Shown here piece by piece: positions 1 to 8,374 of a DNA stretch of 64,000 nt; position 1 is the stretch's first letter; each line of letters begins with the position of its first letter. The notes under the pieces were generated by a model that saw nothing but the letters and a program-made list of their open reading frames with translations, searched no databases and was not told the DNA's origin. This DNA comes from Paracoccus shanxieyensis (GTDB taxonomy: Bacteria > Pseudomonadota > Alphaproteobacteria > Rhodobacterales > Rhodobacteraceae), in assembly GCF_009711265.1 (NCBI RefSeq), contig NZ_WMII01000011.1, forward strand, positions 1-64,000, read 5' to 3'. Position numbers and translations under genes: made by a program.

Positions 1-38
1 CAAGGTCTCGCAACCCGAAACTTGTCCGAAGATCGACG

Positions 39-293
39 GTGACCGCCAGCGTCACCAACGGCCGCGCGCTGCGCTACGCCGAAGGCTCCGCGCGCGGCCT
101 CCTACACCATGTGTTGGGACACTGCCATCCGGCAGGGGAATGTTTTTCAGCCCCAATATCGAGACTGATCAAAACGCACAATTTCACGCGAGCTGAAATT
201 GTGTTGGCGGCGGCGTCTCTCACAGCAATCCTAGACGGCCACCGGCTGTCGGTCGATCATCAAGACGGCCGCATCATGTGGTGGCTACCATGA
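39..293 (+). CDS. Small hypothetical phage protein upstream of initiator
   Basis: Open frame of up to 84 residues with a GTG at 39 as its first possible start; the true start may be further right or left of the window. Its stop codon overlaps the ATG of the next gene (ATGA at 290-293), which supports translation in the same operon. The C-terminal half (about residues 45-84) looks like a short helical segment followed by a beta hairpin, as in small winged-helix or DNA-binding accessory proteins, but I recognise no family. Codon use in the first 200 bases is less GC-biased than in the later structural genes. Confidence 0.5.
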   Translation: MTASVTNGRALRYAEGSARGLLHHVLGHCHPAGECFSAPISRLIKTHNFTRAEIVLAAASLTAILDGHRLSVDHQDGRIMWWLP

Positions 294-1198
294 GCTACCG
301 CCTCGTTGAAATGGTCCTGCAATCCAGCATCGCCGACCCGACAGAGGTCGCGGTGATGATAGCTTTGGCGCACCATGCAGACAAATTCTGCTCCTGCTAT
401 CCATCAATTCAGCGGATATGCCAGCTGTCTCGATACAAGGAGCGCGCGGTTCAAGGTGCTATTAAGCGCCTGTCTGACCGTGGGGTTATTGCCGTTAAGA
501 CGGGCGGCGGACGCGGCGGCGCAAGCTTCTACACCATATTTCCGAGCGCCCTAAACCCCGCAGCAAATGCGCCCATTAAAGATGATAAACCCCGCAGCAA
601 ATGCGCGGTATCAGACGAAGAAACCCCGCAGCAAATGCGCGAAACCCCGCATTTGACGACAGGAAACCCCGCAGCAAATGCGCCCGAACCTGTCAAAGAA
701 CCTGTCAAGAACCAAGCTAAGCCGTGCGAGCGCGAGGCTTCGCCAGATCGAACTCAGGCAATTCGAGACGCAATCATCTCGGACCTCGGGTTGACCGGTC
801 GGGAACTGAACACTCGGGGCGTTTTCGTCGTCGGGGGCATGGATCCGCACAACCTGTCGATGTCGATCAGCGTCTGGGGAGGCCATGGCCTGAACGACGA
901 GCAGATCATCGCAGCCATCCGCGGCAAGATCGCCAGCGAGCGGGCCAAGGATGCCGGGTTCATGCCGAGGTCGGTCAAGCTGTTCGACGGGCCCGTGGCG
1001 GATTTTGCCAAGCGGCTCGCTGCGTCCGGAGCGCCTGCCAGACCTCAGGAGTTTGCGACGCCGGAAGCAGCCGACGCCAAGGCCGAGATTGATCGCGAGT
1101 GGGCCGAGCTCGGCAGCAGGTCCGATGCCGAGGCCGCCGCCAAGCGCGAGGCCCTGATGGGGCGATACCGAAATCTCAAAGCAGCAAGTGGAATGTGA
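290..1198 (+). CDS. Phage replication initiator, helix-turn-helix N-terminus, with internal repeat array
   Basis: 302 residues from ATG 290, chosen because it overlaps the preceding stop (ATGA); GTG 278 is possible. Residues 1 to about 85 (EMVLQSSI..., SRYKERAVQGAIKRLSDRG) form a winged helix-turn-helix of the HTH_36 type found in lambda-O-like and plasmid initiators. Residues about 90-140 are a low-complexity linker in which Asn-Pro-Ala-Ala-Asn-Ala-Pro recurs, because the DNA there carries 20-bp direct repeats. The C-terminal half (about 155-302) is unassigned and probably serves helicase loading or oligomerisation. By analogy with lambda O, whose gene contains the origin iterons, it probably binds the repeats in its own gene and starts phage DNA replication. 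The function is inferred from fold and repeats. Confidence 0.7.
   Translation: MSYRLVEMVLQSSIADPTEVAVMIALAHHADKFCSCYPSIQRICQLSRYKERAVQGAIKRLSDRGVIAVKTGGGRGGASFYTIFPSALNPAANAPIKDDKPRSKCAVSDEETPQQMRETPHLTTGNPAANAPEPVKEPVKNQAKPCEREASPDRTQAIRDAIISDLGLTGRELNTRGVFVVGGMDPHNLSMSISVWGGHGLNDEQIIAAIRGKIASERAKDAGFMPRSVKLFDGPVADFAKRLAASGAPARPQEFATPEAADAKAEIDREWAELGSRSDAEAAAKREALMGRYRNLKAASGM
553..683 (+). repeat. Iteron-like direct repeats, candidate prophage replication origin
   Basis: Four perfect copies of the 20-mer AAACCCCGCAGCAAATGCGC lie at 553-572, 587-606, 621-640 and 664-683, plus a partial copy AAACCCCGCATTTG at 642-655. The first three start exactly 34 bases apart; the fourth follows after 43. 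Each unit holds a short dyad GCA-N5-TGC. They sit inside the initiator gene, as the lambda origin iterons sit inside gene O. A modest A/T-rich stretch (573-590) lies between the first two. Because 34 is not a multiple of three, the copies are read in different frames, so selection on DNA rather than on protein is the simpler explanation. Confidence 0.75.
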
Positions 1199-1200
1199 CC

Positions 1201-1524
1201 ATGGCTCCACGCCCCAACACCGGCCCGATCGACGACGCAGAGGCATGGATCATCGCCACGCCCGAGGCGACCTATGCCAGCACGGCCGAGGCGTTCGGCC
1301 TCGGGCCGCAGTCCATCCGTGCGCGCATCCTGAACCGCTACGGGTCGCTCGCCGCTGCTCGGCTGGCGCACGCCAATGGCGAAGCGGCGGTTTACCAGAA
1401 GCGGATCCTTGGGCCTGTGCGGCGCTGCATCCGCTGCGGGAAATCCTCTGTCATAGATCAGGGGCGGCGCATGTGTGACCCTTGCGGCGCTGATGTGGCC
1501 AGAATTCATGATGGGGCGGTGTGA
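1201..1524 (+). CDS. Small HTH plus zinc-ribbon phage protein
   Basis: 107 residues from ATG 1201, two bases after the initiator stop. Residues about 10-55 (DAEAWIIATPEATYASTAEAFGLGPQ...) look like a helix-turn-helix of the homeodomain-like kind. Residues about 75-95 contain two CxxC pairs (CIRCGK and CDPCGA), a treble-clef or zinc-ribbon knuckle. It probably binds DNA; a late-gene regulator or replication accessory role would fit the position between initiator and terminase, but no family is recognised. Its stop overlaps the next start (TGATG at 1522-1526). Confidence 0.6.
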   Translation: MAPRPNTGPIDDAEAWIIATPEATYASTAEAFGLGPQSIRARILNRYGSLAAARLAHANGEAAVYQKRILGPVRRCIRCGKSSVIDQGRRMCDPCGADVARIHDGAV

Positions 1525-1724
1525 TGAGCGACGTGAGTGACCTCGAAAATTACTCGCTGATAATCGTTGCGCCAAACGGTGAATGCGTTTCGTCCACGGT
1601 GAAAGTCGACAAGGTCCTGTGCACCCTTGCTACCGACAAATTCGCGCCTGTGCGCATGGAATTATACTACGCATTCACGCAAGCATTGTCGCGTCTGGAA
1701 GCGAGGCTAAAGGATGGCGATTAA
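1524..1724 (+). CDS. Small hypothetical phage protein
   Basis: 66 residues from ATG 1524, coupled to the preceding stop by a one-base overlap; its own end overlaps the terminase small subunit start at 1714. The sequence has a beta-rich first half (YSLIIVAPNGECVSSTVKVD) and a helical end (ELYYAFTQALSRLEARLK). No known family is recognised. The tight overlaps on both sides support that it is translated. Local GC is lower than in the flanking genes. Confidence 0.5.
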   Translation: MSDVSDLENYSLIIVAPNGECVSSTVKVDKVLCTLATDKFAPVRMELYYAFTQALSRLEARLKDGD

Positions 1725-2115
1725 GCGTGATGCAGCGACAATCGCCGGGCACAAGGCTGCGATCTGCGAGGCGATTGCCGAGGGGAAAAGCTTGGTCCAG
1801 ACCCTCAAGGCGAAGGGGATGCCGGGTTATACGGCCGTCATGAACTGGCTGCGAGAGGATGAGGATTTCGCGGCGAGTTACGCGCGGGCGCGCGAAGCTC
1901 AAGCGGACGCGGATGCCGACAAAATCAGCTTCATCGCCAGCGAGGTTGCGGCGGGGAATATGGACCCTCAGGCGGCCAGAGTGGCGATCGATGCGCTCAA
2001 GTGGACCGCCGGGAAGCGCCAGCCGAAGAAATACGGCGACAAGCTCGACATGAACATCAGCGGCAAGGTTGAGGTCGAGCGCGTCGAGATCAAATTTGTG
2101 GGTGATGGCGAGTGA
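1714..2115 (+). CDS. terS: Terminase small subunit
   Basis: 133 residues. The N-terminal 60 residues form a helix-turn-helix (AEGKSLVQTLKAKGMPGYTA, VMNWLREDEDFAASYARARE) typical of small terminase subunits that recognise packaging sites. Residues 60-110 (ADADKISFIASEV..., ARVAIDALKWTAGKRQPKKY, GDKLD) match the oligomerisation helices and conserved WxAxKRxPKKYGD-type motif of this family. It sits directly upstream of, and overlaps by four bases, the large subunit. The ATG at 1714 follows an AAGG. In the phage it would form the ring that selects viral DNA and stimulates the large subunit ATPase. Confidence 0.88.
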   Translation: MAIKRDAATIAGHKAAICEAIAEGKSLVQTLKAKGMPGYTAVMNWLREDEDFAASYARAREAQADADADKISFIASEVAAGNMDPQAARVAIDALKWTAGKRQPKKYGDKLDMNISGKVEVERVEIKFVGDGE

Positions 2116-3431
2116 TCCTAAACGTTCAGCCGCCGAAGATCTTTGAACCGCTCTGGAAGTCCAAGCGCCGCTATCTCGGCGCGCATGGCGGGCGGTCCGG
2201 TGGCAAGAGCTGGGATCGTGGTGCACATATGCTGGTCCGCCACCTGACCGAGCCCGGCATGTCGTCAGCGTGCATCCGAGATCAGCAGAACTCGCTCGAG
2301 CAATCCGTGTTCAAGCTGATCGTGGAAACCGCATCACGGCTTGGGGTCAGCTCCTTGATTGAGCCCGTGCCGTCAGATCGACTGATCCGCACGCCCGGCG
2401 GCGGGGTCATCATCTTCCGGGGCCTGAACGAGTTCAATGCCGACAACATCAAGTCCCTAGAGGGGTTCGATGTGGCGTGGCTGGAGGAAGCCCAGACGAT
2501 CGGGCAGAAGCCGCTTGATCTGCTGCGGCCGACCTTCCGTAAGCCCGGCTCGCAGATATGGGCAACGTGGAATCCCCGACTTCGGTCCGACCCGATTGAC
2601 GTCATGCTCAGGCAGGATGCGCGGTTCGCAGACAGTCGCACCGTCGTTGAGGTCAACTGGAACAGAAACCCATTCCACGGCGCGGAAATGGAAGAGGAAC
2701 GTCTGCTCGACATGGCGGGTGATGCTGATCGCTATCGGCACATTTGGGAAGGCGATTACGAGGCCGAGTCCGACATGCAGTTCATTGGCGGCGGGATCGT
2801 TCGCGCTGCCATTGATCGCGAAGCGGTGGCCCACATCGGCGACGAGTTGACCATGGGCGTGGATGTGGCGCGCTTCGGCGATGACCGGACCGTCATCAAG
2901 ATGCGCCGGGGCAGGGACGGGCGCACGATGCCCGCCATCATCCTCAAGGGTGCGGACACGATGCAGGTCGCGGCGCGCGTCATGTCCGAGATCGACCGGC
3001 ACCGGCCAGATGGCGTGTTCATCGACGAGGGCGGCGTGGGGGGCGGCGTGATCGATCGCTGTCGCCAGATGGGATATTCCGTGATCGGCGTGAACTTCGG
3101 CGGCAAGGCGGATCGCAGCATCGACGGCGTGCCGAAATGCGCCAACAAGCGGGCGCAGATGTGGGCGACCATGCGCGAGTGGATCAGGGCTGGCGGCGCC
3201 ATTGAGGACAGCCGGGCGTTGGAAATGGATCTGACCGGGCCGCTCTACAGCTTCGACAACAACAACGCGATCGTGCTGGAGAAGAAATCCGACATGAAAA
3301 AGCGCGGCGTATCATCCCCGGATGAGGGCGACGCGCTGGCCCTGACCTTCGCATATCCCGTGGTGGCGCGGTCGATTGCGACGCAGCAACTGGACAAGGC
3401 CAACGTTGAATATCACCCCGTCTGGAGCTGA
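2112..3431 (+). CDS. terL: Terminase large subunit (PBSX-type)
   Basis: 439 residues from GTG 2112, which overlaps the small subunit stop (GTGA). The ATPase half has a Walker A loop GAHGGRSGGKSW at residues 23-34 and a Walker B with catalytic Glu, VAWLEEAQ at about 121-128. The nuclease half begins near residue 248 with GVDVARFGDD, whose Asp251 is the expected first metal ligand; a second acidic site is FIDEGGVGGG, and DEGDALAL near the C-terminus supplies the last. This is the motor that cuts and pumps phage DNA into the prohead. Length fits Terminase_3/PBSX families. No sign of truncation. Confidence 0.95.
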   Translation: MILNVQPPKIFEPLWKSKRRYLGAHGGRSGGKSWDRGAHMLVRHLTEPGMSSACIRDQQNSLEQSVFKLIVETASRLGVSSLIEPVPSDRLIRTPGGGVIIFRGLNEFNADNIKSLEGFDVAWLEEAQTIGQKPLDLLRPTFRKPGSQIWATWNPRLRSDPIDVMLRQDARFADSRTVVEVNWNRNPFHGAEMEEERLLDMAGDADRYRHIWEGDYEAESDMQFIGGGIVRAAIDREAVAHIGDELTMGVDVARFGDDRTVIKMRRGRDGRTMPAIILKGADTMQVAARVMSEIDRHRPDGVFIDEGGVGGGVIDRCRQMGYSVIGVNFGGKADRSIDGVPKCANKRAQMWATMREWIRAGGAIEDSRALEMDLTGPLYSFDNNNAIVLEKKSDMKKRGVSSPDEGDALALTFAYPVVARSIATQQLDKANVEYHPVWS

Positions 3432-3436
3432 TCCGC

Positions 3437-3496
3437 CGTCATATATCGACCCCTGACCGGCTTCCTATCCTGCGCCTGCATCGGATTTCGCAGGCG
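3437..3496 (+). promoter_or_regulatory. Repeated phage element, copy 1: CRTCATATATCR box plus leader hairpin
   Basis: CGTCATATATCG at 3437-3448 starts five bases after the terL stop. A 7-bp stem CGCCTGC/GCAGGCG (3473-3479 and 3490-3496) with a 10-base loop ends five bases before the ATG at 3502. The box-to-ATG distance is 65. The same geometry recurs at 8311 and 25769, and TATCCTGCGCCTG (3466-3478) is shared word for word with copy 3. I read it as a phage promoter with a structured untranslated leader; an operator is an alternative. Confidence 0.6.
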
Positions 3497-3501
3497 GGCA
3501 G

Positions 3502-3759
3502 ATGGCAACCACGCGCAACTTTTCAGTCGGCCCGCTGGCTTGGACGCATGTCGCGTCTGGCCGTGCCGATGGCGAGATCGTGCGGCTTGAGGGCGCTTCC
3601 CCGTATTCCTTCGCCGTCACGGTCGGCTCTCGGCTGATTGCCCCGGAAATCGCTCCTGTATCCGGGCATCGTGCCGAGGGCGCGACCGACATTCCACTCG
3701 TGGCCATGCAGCAGCTCTGGGCCAGCGCAGCCGCGCCCGCTGTGCTGGTGGTGACCTGA
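3502..3759 (+). CDS. Small beta-rich phage protein, paralogue of the next gene
   Basis: 85 residues. It starts the spike block behind the repeated promoter-like element. The sequence is mostly beta strands with a conserved pattern of Gly-Pro-x-x-Trp near the start, a [IL]-V-x-[IL] strand, an A-P-x...GH segment in the middle, and a Trp-Ala strand near the end (LWASAAAPAVLVVT). The same pattern occurs in the next protein, so the two are probably tandem duplicates. Such short beta proteins next to spike genes in phages are often virion decoration or spike-associated proteins, but no named family is assigned. Its stop overlaps the next ATG (TGATG). Confidence 0.6.
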   Translation: MATTRNFSVGPLAWTHVASGRADGEIVRLEGASPYSFAVTVGSRLIAPEIAPVSGHRAEGATDIPLVAMQQLWASAAAPAVLVVT

Positions 3760-4154
3760 TGGCGGGCGCGACGCAACGCATCGTCGCCGGTCCGGTGTGG
3801 TCCAAGCTGATCGGCGCAGATCGCCGCGACTGCCTTGTGCTGATCGACGCTTACGGCCCGATCGAGATTGCCGTGGCCGAGGGCGAAGCCCCCGACGCCA
3901 GCATTGCGCGGGGCCACTCCGTCACCGGCCGGTATCAAGTGCTGATCCGTGGGCGTGACATTGTCTGGGCCAAGGGTTCAGGCGCGCAGGTCTTTGCGAC
4001 CGCCTTCAAGAACATCCCGACCTTCGGCGGATCCGGCCCCGCGCAGGTCAATCCCCCAGAACCTTCGATCGGCGTCACGGCGACGGACTCGGACGGCCAA
4101 GTGGTCGTGCTGATCGACGCCGATGGCACCCCTGTCACCCTTATCGAGGCATAG
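3759..4154 (+). CDS. Beta-rich phage protein with C-terminal extension
   Basis: 131 residues. The first 85 residues align by eye with the preceding protein (GPVWSKLIGADR..., LVLIDAYGPIEIAV, APDASIARGHSV, IVWAKGSGAQVFAT). The remaining 45 residues are a Pro-rich linker (GGSGPAQVNPPEPS) and a beta hairpin (DSDGQVVVLIDADGTPVTLI). The gene is followed after one base by a tail-spike gene, so it may be a structural accessory of the spike. Function unknown; the duplication is an observation, the structural role an inference. Confidence 0.6.
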   Translation: MAGATQRIVAGPVWSKLIGADRRDCLVLIDAYGPIEIAVAEGEAPDASIARGHSVTGRYQVLIRGRDIVWAKGSGAQVFATAFKNIPTFGGSGPAQVNPPEPSIGVTATDSDGQVVVLIDADGTPVTLIEA

Positions 4155-4155
4155 C

Positions 4156-6237
4156 ATGGCACGCCAACCTGTCGTCGCGACGATCACCACAAACCCGACG
4201 CTAGGTCGACTGGAAACGTCGATACCCGCGCTTGTCGGCAGCATCAACAACTCGATGGCGCAGGCCTATACCGACCTGTCAGGCAGCGGCGGCAACGTCG
4301 GCCCCGAGGGGCCGCAAGGGCCTGCTGGTCCGCAGGGGCCGGTTGGTCCCGCTGGCCCAACGGGCGCAACAGGTCCGCAAGGTCCGGCAGGGCAGGGCTT
4401 CACTACTCGCGGCGCCTATTCAGCAGCCACGGCCTATGCTGCGCGCGACGCGGTGTTCTACAATGGCTCGACCTATTACGCGCTGCAGGCGACGACCGGC
4501 AACCCGCCGACGAACACCGCATTCTGGCAAATCATGGCGCAGGCAGGATCTGGCGGCGGCACGGCCCCCGATGGCGCGCTGATCGAGGTGACGCCTCCGG
4601 TGTCCGCGTTGGCTACGCCCTTCGTGCAGCCCAGCATCACGCGGTTCAGCACGGGCGATTTCCCGGTTCCAGTCGGATTTGCGCAGGTTCTGGATATTCG
4701 CCGCTTTGGCGATGTGACCCTGACCAGATTTCAGGATGCCGCCGTTTCCGACGCGGTGGCGACCGCCAATTTCAACGCGCTCCAAGCTGCTGCGGATTGG
4801 TCATATGCGCAAGGCGGCTACGTTGCATTGCCGGGTGGTCGGCTGGACGTGCTTGGCACCTGCATCATTCGCCCCGGCTTCGGCATTGGCGGCGTGGGCG
4901 AGCATCATTCGATGGTGCGCCAGCGTCTGCTGCGCCGCTCTCTGACCGAGACCTTTTCCGATGTGTTTGCTGTGGAGGCGACCCTTCGCGGCGGGTTCAA
5001 CACCTTTGAGCGCATGATCATCGACGGCGGCTGGAACATGCGCAGCCACGAAGGCGCGACCACCGCCAACTGGGAATATGATCGCGCCGACATGACGCAG
5101 CGGGGCCTGAACCTCAGCACTCGCGCTTCAACGGAGACGAATATCGGCAACGGCGGCGCGGGAGGGGTCAACCCCGGCGCGCTCTATCCATCAATCACCT
5201 CGGACAGTCAGAACCGCATTCGGGGCGTAAAGGTCCAGAACGTCGCGGGCTACTGCGTCTACGCGCTCGGGCGCGGTGAAATGATGATCAACGGCCTTTG
5301 GACTGATCGGGCGGGCATTTCGGGCGTGCTTACCGCCATGGCCGATAGCTGGTACAAAAACATCACCTGCCAGCTATCCGGAGACAGCGGCATCACCATT
5401 CGAGGCGGCGGCTCCAATGGTGACTGGCAAGGCATCAAGTCGTGGTTCACTGGGATGTGCCGTTCGTCAGAGGGTATCGGCGCTGGTTTCAATATCCCAG
5501 ACAACGGCACCTACAACCTCGTGATGACCAACATTCGGACCCAAGACACATGGGGACCCGGAATGGTCATAACTGGCAACCAAGCGATCCAGATTGACAA
5601 CCTGCAAGTGGACGAGGCTGGCGGCGGTCGCGTGCAAGCGGAAGGCATCGGCGGTTTCACCGGCACGCGCACCCTTCCTCGCGCGAGCATCCGCCTTCCG
5701 GGTTCGCTGCGGCGCAGCCGGATCAACGGCACGATTACCGGGGGTGGCCGCAACGGCGCTGCCAACTATCCCTACATGATCGACATGGCCGGATCGGCAC
5801 TTGAGTTCAACAAGATTGTCCTCAATTGCGACATGACAGCGCCGGATGGATCGAACGTCACTCAGGCTATGGATGTAGCGTCGGGAAGCACCGGCACTGG
5901 GACTGGCGCGCGGCAGAAAGCAGGTGGCGTCCTCTGGACCAACGCACTAACCAACGCCAAGCGTTACAACGAGGTATGGAATGGCGGAAAGCTTGTTTTT
6001 GGTAAGCTGACGCTGGCGCAACTGGACGATACCACGCATGCCGTGAACGATGCCCTCTATGGCCCGGATCAGGTCATGACGGAATTGAACGTGCCCGCCT
6101 ATCGGCGCCCGCCCGGTCAAGAGACCGGCTGGTATGTCACTGAGATCAGCCGCCTTGTGACGCAGGCCGAATACGACGCCATGACGCCCACGCAGCGCAA
6201 CGACCCGGCGCGGACGTGGTTCATCACGACGAGCTGA
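4156..6237 (+). CDS. Tail spike with collagen-like stalk and beta-helix
   Basis: 693 residues from ATG 4156, one base after the previous stop. Residues about 1-45 are the probable virion-attachment part. Residues about 48-80 are collagen-like Gly-x-x triplets ([14 protein letters not shown]...), which trimerise. Residues about 85-125 ([37 protein letters not shown]) resemble the small carbohydrate-binding domain of chitinases (CBM5/12 type). From about residue 190 the chain has many short strands with Asn/Gly turns, as in right-handed beta-helix spikes of the pectate-lyase fold that bind or cut surface polysaccharide. It likely decides host range. It lies between terL and portal, an unusual position for a spike. 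Confidence 0.8.
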   Translation: MARQPVVATITTNPTLGRLETSIPALVGSINNSMAQAYTDLSGSGGNVGPEGPQGPAGPQGPVGPAGPTGATGPQGPAGQGFTTRGAYSAATAYAARDAVFYNGSTYYALQATTGNPPTNTAFWQIMAQAGSGGGTAPDGALIEVTPPVSALATPFVQPSITRFSTGDFPVPVGFAQVLDIRRFGDVTLTRFQDAAVSDAVATANFNALQAAADWSYAQGGYVALPGGRLDVLGTCIIRPGFGIGGVGEHHSMVRQRLLRRSLTETFSDVFAVEATLRGGFNTFERMIIDGGWNMRSHEGATTANWEYDRADMTQRGLNLSTRASTETNIGNGGAGGVNPGALYPSITSDSQNRIRGVKVQNVAGYCVYALGRGEMMINGLWTDRAGISGVLTAMADSWYKNITCQLSGDSGITIRGGGSNGDWQGIKSWFTGMCRSSEGIGAGFNIPDNGTYNLVMTNIRTQDTWGPGMVITGNQAIQIDNLQVDEAGGGRVQAEGIGGFTGTRTLPRASIRLPGSLRRSRINGTITGGGRNGAANYPYMIDMAGSALEFNKIVLNCDMTAPDGSNVTQAMDVASGSTGTGTGARQKAGGVLWTNALTNAKRYNEVWNGGKLVFGKLTLAQLDDTTHAVNDALYGPDQVMTELNVPAYRRPPGQETGWYVTEISRLVTQAEYDAMTPTQRNDPARTWFITTS

Positions 6238-6240
6238 TCC

Positions 6241-8307
6241 ATGGCCACGCTGAACCTCAACAATCTCTCGGGCATCCATCGCGGCGGCGTGATCCATACG
6301 CTCCTGCGCGTCATGCGCGGCGGGGTGCAGGTATGGCCCCCGACGACGGGCACGCCGACGGCCCCGGCAAATACGGCGGTCCCTGTCATCTCGGGCGGCA
6401 CTACGGTCGGCGCCACGCTGGTCCATGCCAACGATACGTGGACCGGCAACCCGGTCCCGACGCTCACGCAGCGATGGCAGCGGTCGGTTTCGAGCGGGCC
6501 ATGGACAGACATACCCGGCGCAACCGGACCGACCTATACCACGACTACCGATGACGCGGGCAACCGCATCCGCATCCTGAAAACCGCGTCGAATGGCGTC
6601 AGCCCGAACGCAACGGCAAACTCCAACGTCATTCAGATGCAGGCAGCGCCCGCGACCGGGCCGATTGCGGGGACCAATACCGATCCCGGCGTGGGCATCT
6701 ATCTGAACTGGAACACGGACACTGAGGTTCACGGGTCTCCGTTTATTGACCACTTGAAGCTCGGGGAGGGCTGGCGCTCCTCCGGAGGGGGCAACCTGAA
6801 CTGGAACCAGCTGCTCGCCGCTGGTCACATCGATGCAGAAGGTAGGGCGATCTCTAAACCTGCCGGTTCAGATAACCTACTCTTCCCTGCTCTAGCGGCA
6901 ATGCCTGCTGGTAGTGATGGAACTCGTAGATATCGACTATTTTACGAAGGGAATATCACCAGCGGGTGGGTTGTTGGATCGGCAGCAAACCAAGAGACAG
7001 GGACATCTAATGGTCTGAACTATATCGATTTTGATTACACAGCCAACGGTTCCAACTCAGCTTCATTGTTGCTGGAGACTTGGACTGGAACAGTTAGACT
7101 GCGTGGGTTGGTTCGTCATGATGATCTAGCTGACTTTGCAGCTGGACGCACATTCCGCACGTCTTGGATAAACATGATCCGCAATGTTCGATTGATCCGA
7201 TTTGTGGATTGGATGAACACTGAGTATTACACAGGGTCTGGTGTCTGGGCCAACCGCTATACACCGGGCCGAGCCACCTATCAAGGTGGTGAAGGCGTTC
7301 CGGTCGAGGTTATGTGCGAACTCTGCAACCTGATCGGCGCAGATCCTTGGTTCCCTATCGTTTCAAATGCGAATGATCAGTATGTCACCCAGTTCATGAC
7401 AACTGCTCTTAATGCCTTGGATACAAAACGTCACGCATATCTTGAGTTGTCGTCAAAAGTTTGGGATGGGGCAAACTGGGCTACTGCTGAGCATTTCCGG
7501 AATATGGCCGTCAGCCTGTTCAGCGACGGCGGCATTGAAGCGAGCATGGAAGCCTATGGCGGTCGCGCCAGCCAGATCTTCCAGATTGCGCGATCGGTAT
7601 GGTCCGGGGCCAACCTGCCGCGCCTGCATACGATCCTGCAAGGCTGGACCCCGAACGCGTCCATCAGCGAACGCGCCTTCACAGCGCCGCGCTGGGTCGC
7701 TCTGGGTGGTGGTCGGGTCGCGCCGTGGACGCTCACGACCGATTATGCGCTCCACGCCAATCTGGACGGAGACATGCGCTATGACGGATCTTCGACACGC
7801 GCGCCCCTTGATAGCCTGATCAGCGCGAACGGGAACAATAGCCAGGTCGTATTCAACTACATGGCTGAGCGGATGCGATCGGGCGGCGGCTACAACATTG
7901 CGGGGCTGGCGTCTGCCTATACCGATCAGAAGGCAATGATCGCGAACTACGGCAATCCGAACGTCATCTGCTATGAAGGCGGATCGCACCTCGCTGTGCC
8001 CCCTGAACGAATGGGCAATAGTAACTGGGTCCAGACGTTCATCAACTTCCACGCGTCGCAGACATGGGCAGATGTCTGGCAGGAGAATGTCGACAATTGG
8101 TATGACGCTTTCGGCCCTTCCAACACCTTCGTTTTCAAGAGCGATATCCGCAAGCCAGACCAGAACAATGGCTATGGGATCATGCGGTGGTCCGGCGACA
8201 CGGTGAACAATCCCCGGCTGGCCATGTTCCTGAACAACGTCAACACGCGGACCGGAGACGGCACGCGCGGCGCGTCTGATTTCGTCGGCTCTATCGAGGT
8301 GGCCTAG
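6241..8307 (+). CDS. Large tail/host-recognition protein with Ig-like domain and putative glycoside-hydrolase-like domain
   Basis: 688 residues. Residues about 35-130 are a bacterial Ig-like repeat (PVISGGTTVGATLVHANDTW..., WTDIPGATGPTYTTTTDDAG) common in phage tail proteins. From about residue 145 to the end a single large domain (NWNTDTEVHGSPFIDHLKLG, EVMCELCNLIGADPWFPIVS, LELSSKVWDGANW) has the look of a TIM-barrel glycoside hydrolase of the kind annotated as cellulose-binding-domain proteins in alphaproteobacteria. Conserved acids such as the Glu in YLELSSKVW could be catalytic, but this is inference. Part of the gene (about 6838-7500) is clearly AT-richer than its flanks, a sign of recent domain exchange. 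A surface-polysaccharide depolymerase is my best guess. Confidence 0.65.
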   Translation: MATLNLNNLSGIHRGGVIHTLLRVMRGGVQVWPPTTGTPTAPANTAVPVISGGTTVGATLVHANDTWTGNPVPTLTQRWQRSVSSGPWTDIPGATGPTYTTTTDDAGNRIRILKTASNGVSPNATANSNVIQMQAAPATGPIAGTNTDPGVGIYLNWNTDTEVHGSPFIDHLKLGEGWRSSGGGNLNWNQLLAAGHIDAEGRAISKPAGSDNLLFPALAAMPAGSDGTRRYRLFYEGNITSGWVVGSAANQETGTSNGLNYIDFDYTANGSNSASLLLETWTGTVRLRGLVRHDDLADFAAGRTFRTSWINMIRNVRLIRFVDWMNTEYYTGSGVWANRYTPGRATYQGGEGVPVEVMCELCNLIGADPWFPIVSNANDQYVTQFMTTALNALDTKRHAYLELSSKVWDGANWATAEHFRNMAVSLFSDGGIEASMEAYGGRASQIFQIARSVWSGANLPRLHTILQGWTPNASISERAFTAPRWVALGGGRVAPWTLTTDYALHANLDGDMRYDGSSTRAPLDSLISANGNNSQVVFNYMAERMRSGGGYNIAGLASAYTDQKAMIANYGNPNVICYEGGSHLAVPPERMGNSNWVQTFINFHASQTWADVWQENVDNWYDAFGPSNTFVFKSDIRKPDQNNGYGIMRWSGDTVNNPRLAMFLNNVNTRTGDGTRGASDFVGSIEVA
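6838..7500 (+). other. Low-GC mosaic patch inside the 688-residue tail gene
   Basis: The reading frame is unbroken but base composition changes. The 60 bases at 7021-7080 contain 25 G/C, while the 60 bases at 7621-7680 in the same gene contain 39. Codons that are rare in the neighbours (CTA, TCT, TTA-like and AGA/GTA codons) appear. The boundaries near 6838 and 7500 are approximate. This indicates homologous or illegitimate exchange with a phage of a lower-GC host, in the part that may contact the receptor. Confidence 0.7.
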
Positions 8308-8310
8308 CGC

Positions 8311-8369
8311 CGTCATATATCAAGGCTTCGCAGCTTCGCATGATGCCCTCGGATGGATTTCGAGGGCAT
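8311..8369 (+). promoter_or_regulatory. Repeated phage element, copy 2: CRTCATATATCR box plus leader hairpin
   Basis: CGTCATATATCA at 8311-8322 begins three bases after the stop at 8307. A perfect 9-bp stem ATGCCCTCG/CGAGGGCAT (8343-8351 and 8361-8369) with loop GATGGATTT ends five bases before the ATG at 8375. The box-to-ATG distance is 64. TTTTCC follows the stem, so it could also end transcripts from upstream. The GAGGG in the 3' arm is the only Shine-Dalgarno-like sequence for the next gene and would be hidden in the stem. Confidence 0.62.
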
Positions 8370-8374
8370 TTTCC

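Noticed and set aside
553..683. CRISPR array
   Set aside because: Repeats are 20 bases, in frame-shifting positions inside a gene, with irregular 14 to 23 base gaps and no cas genes.
4297..4400. Short repeats in the first spike gene as a DNA-level element
   Set aside because: They encode collagen-like Gly-x-x triplets; the protein explains the DNA repetition.
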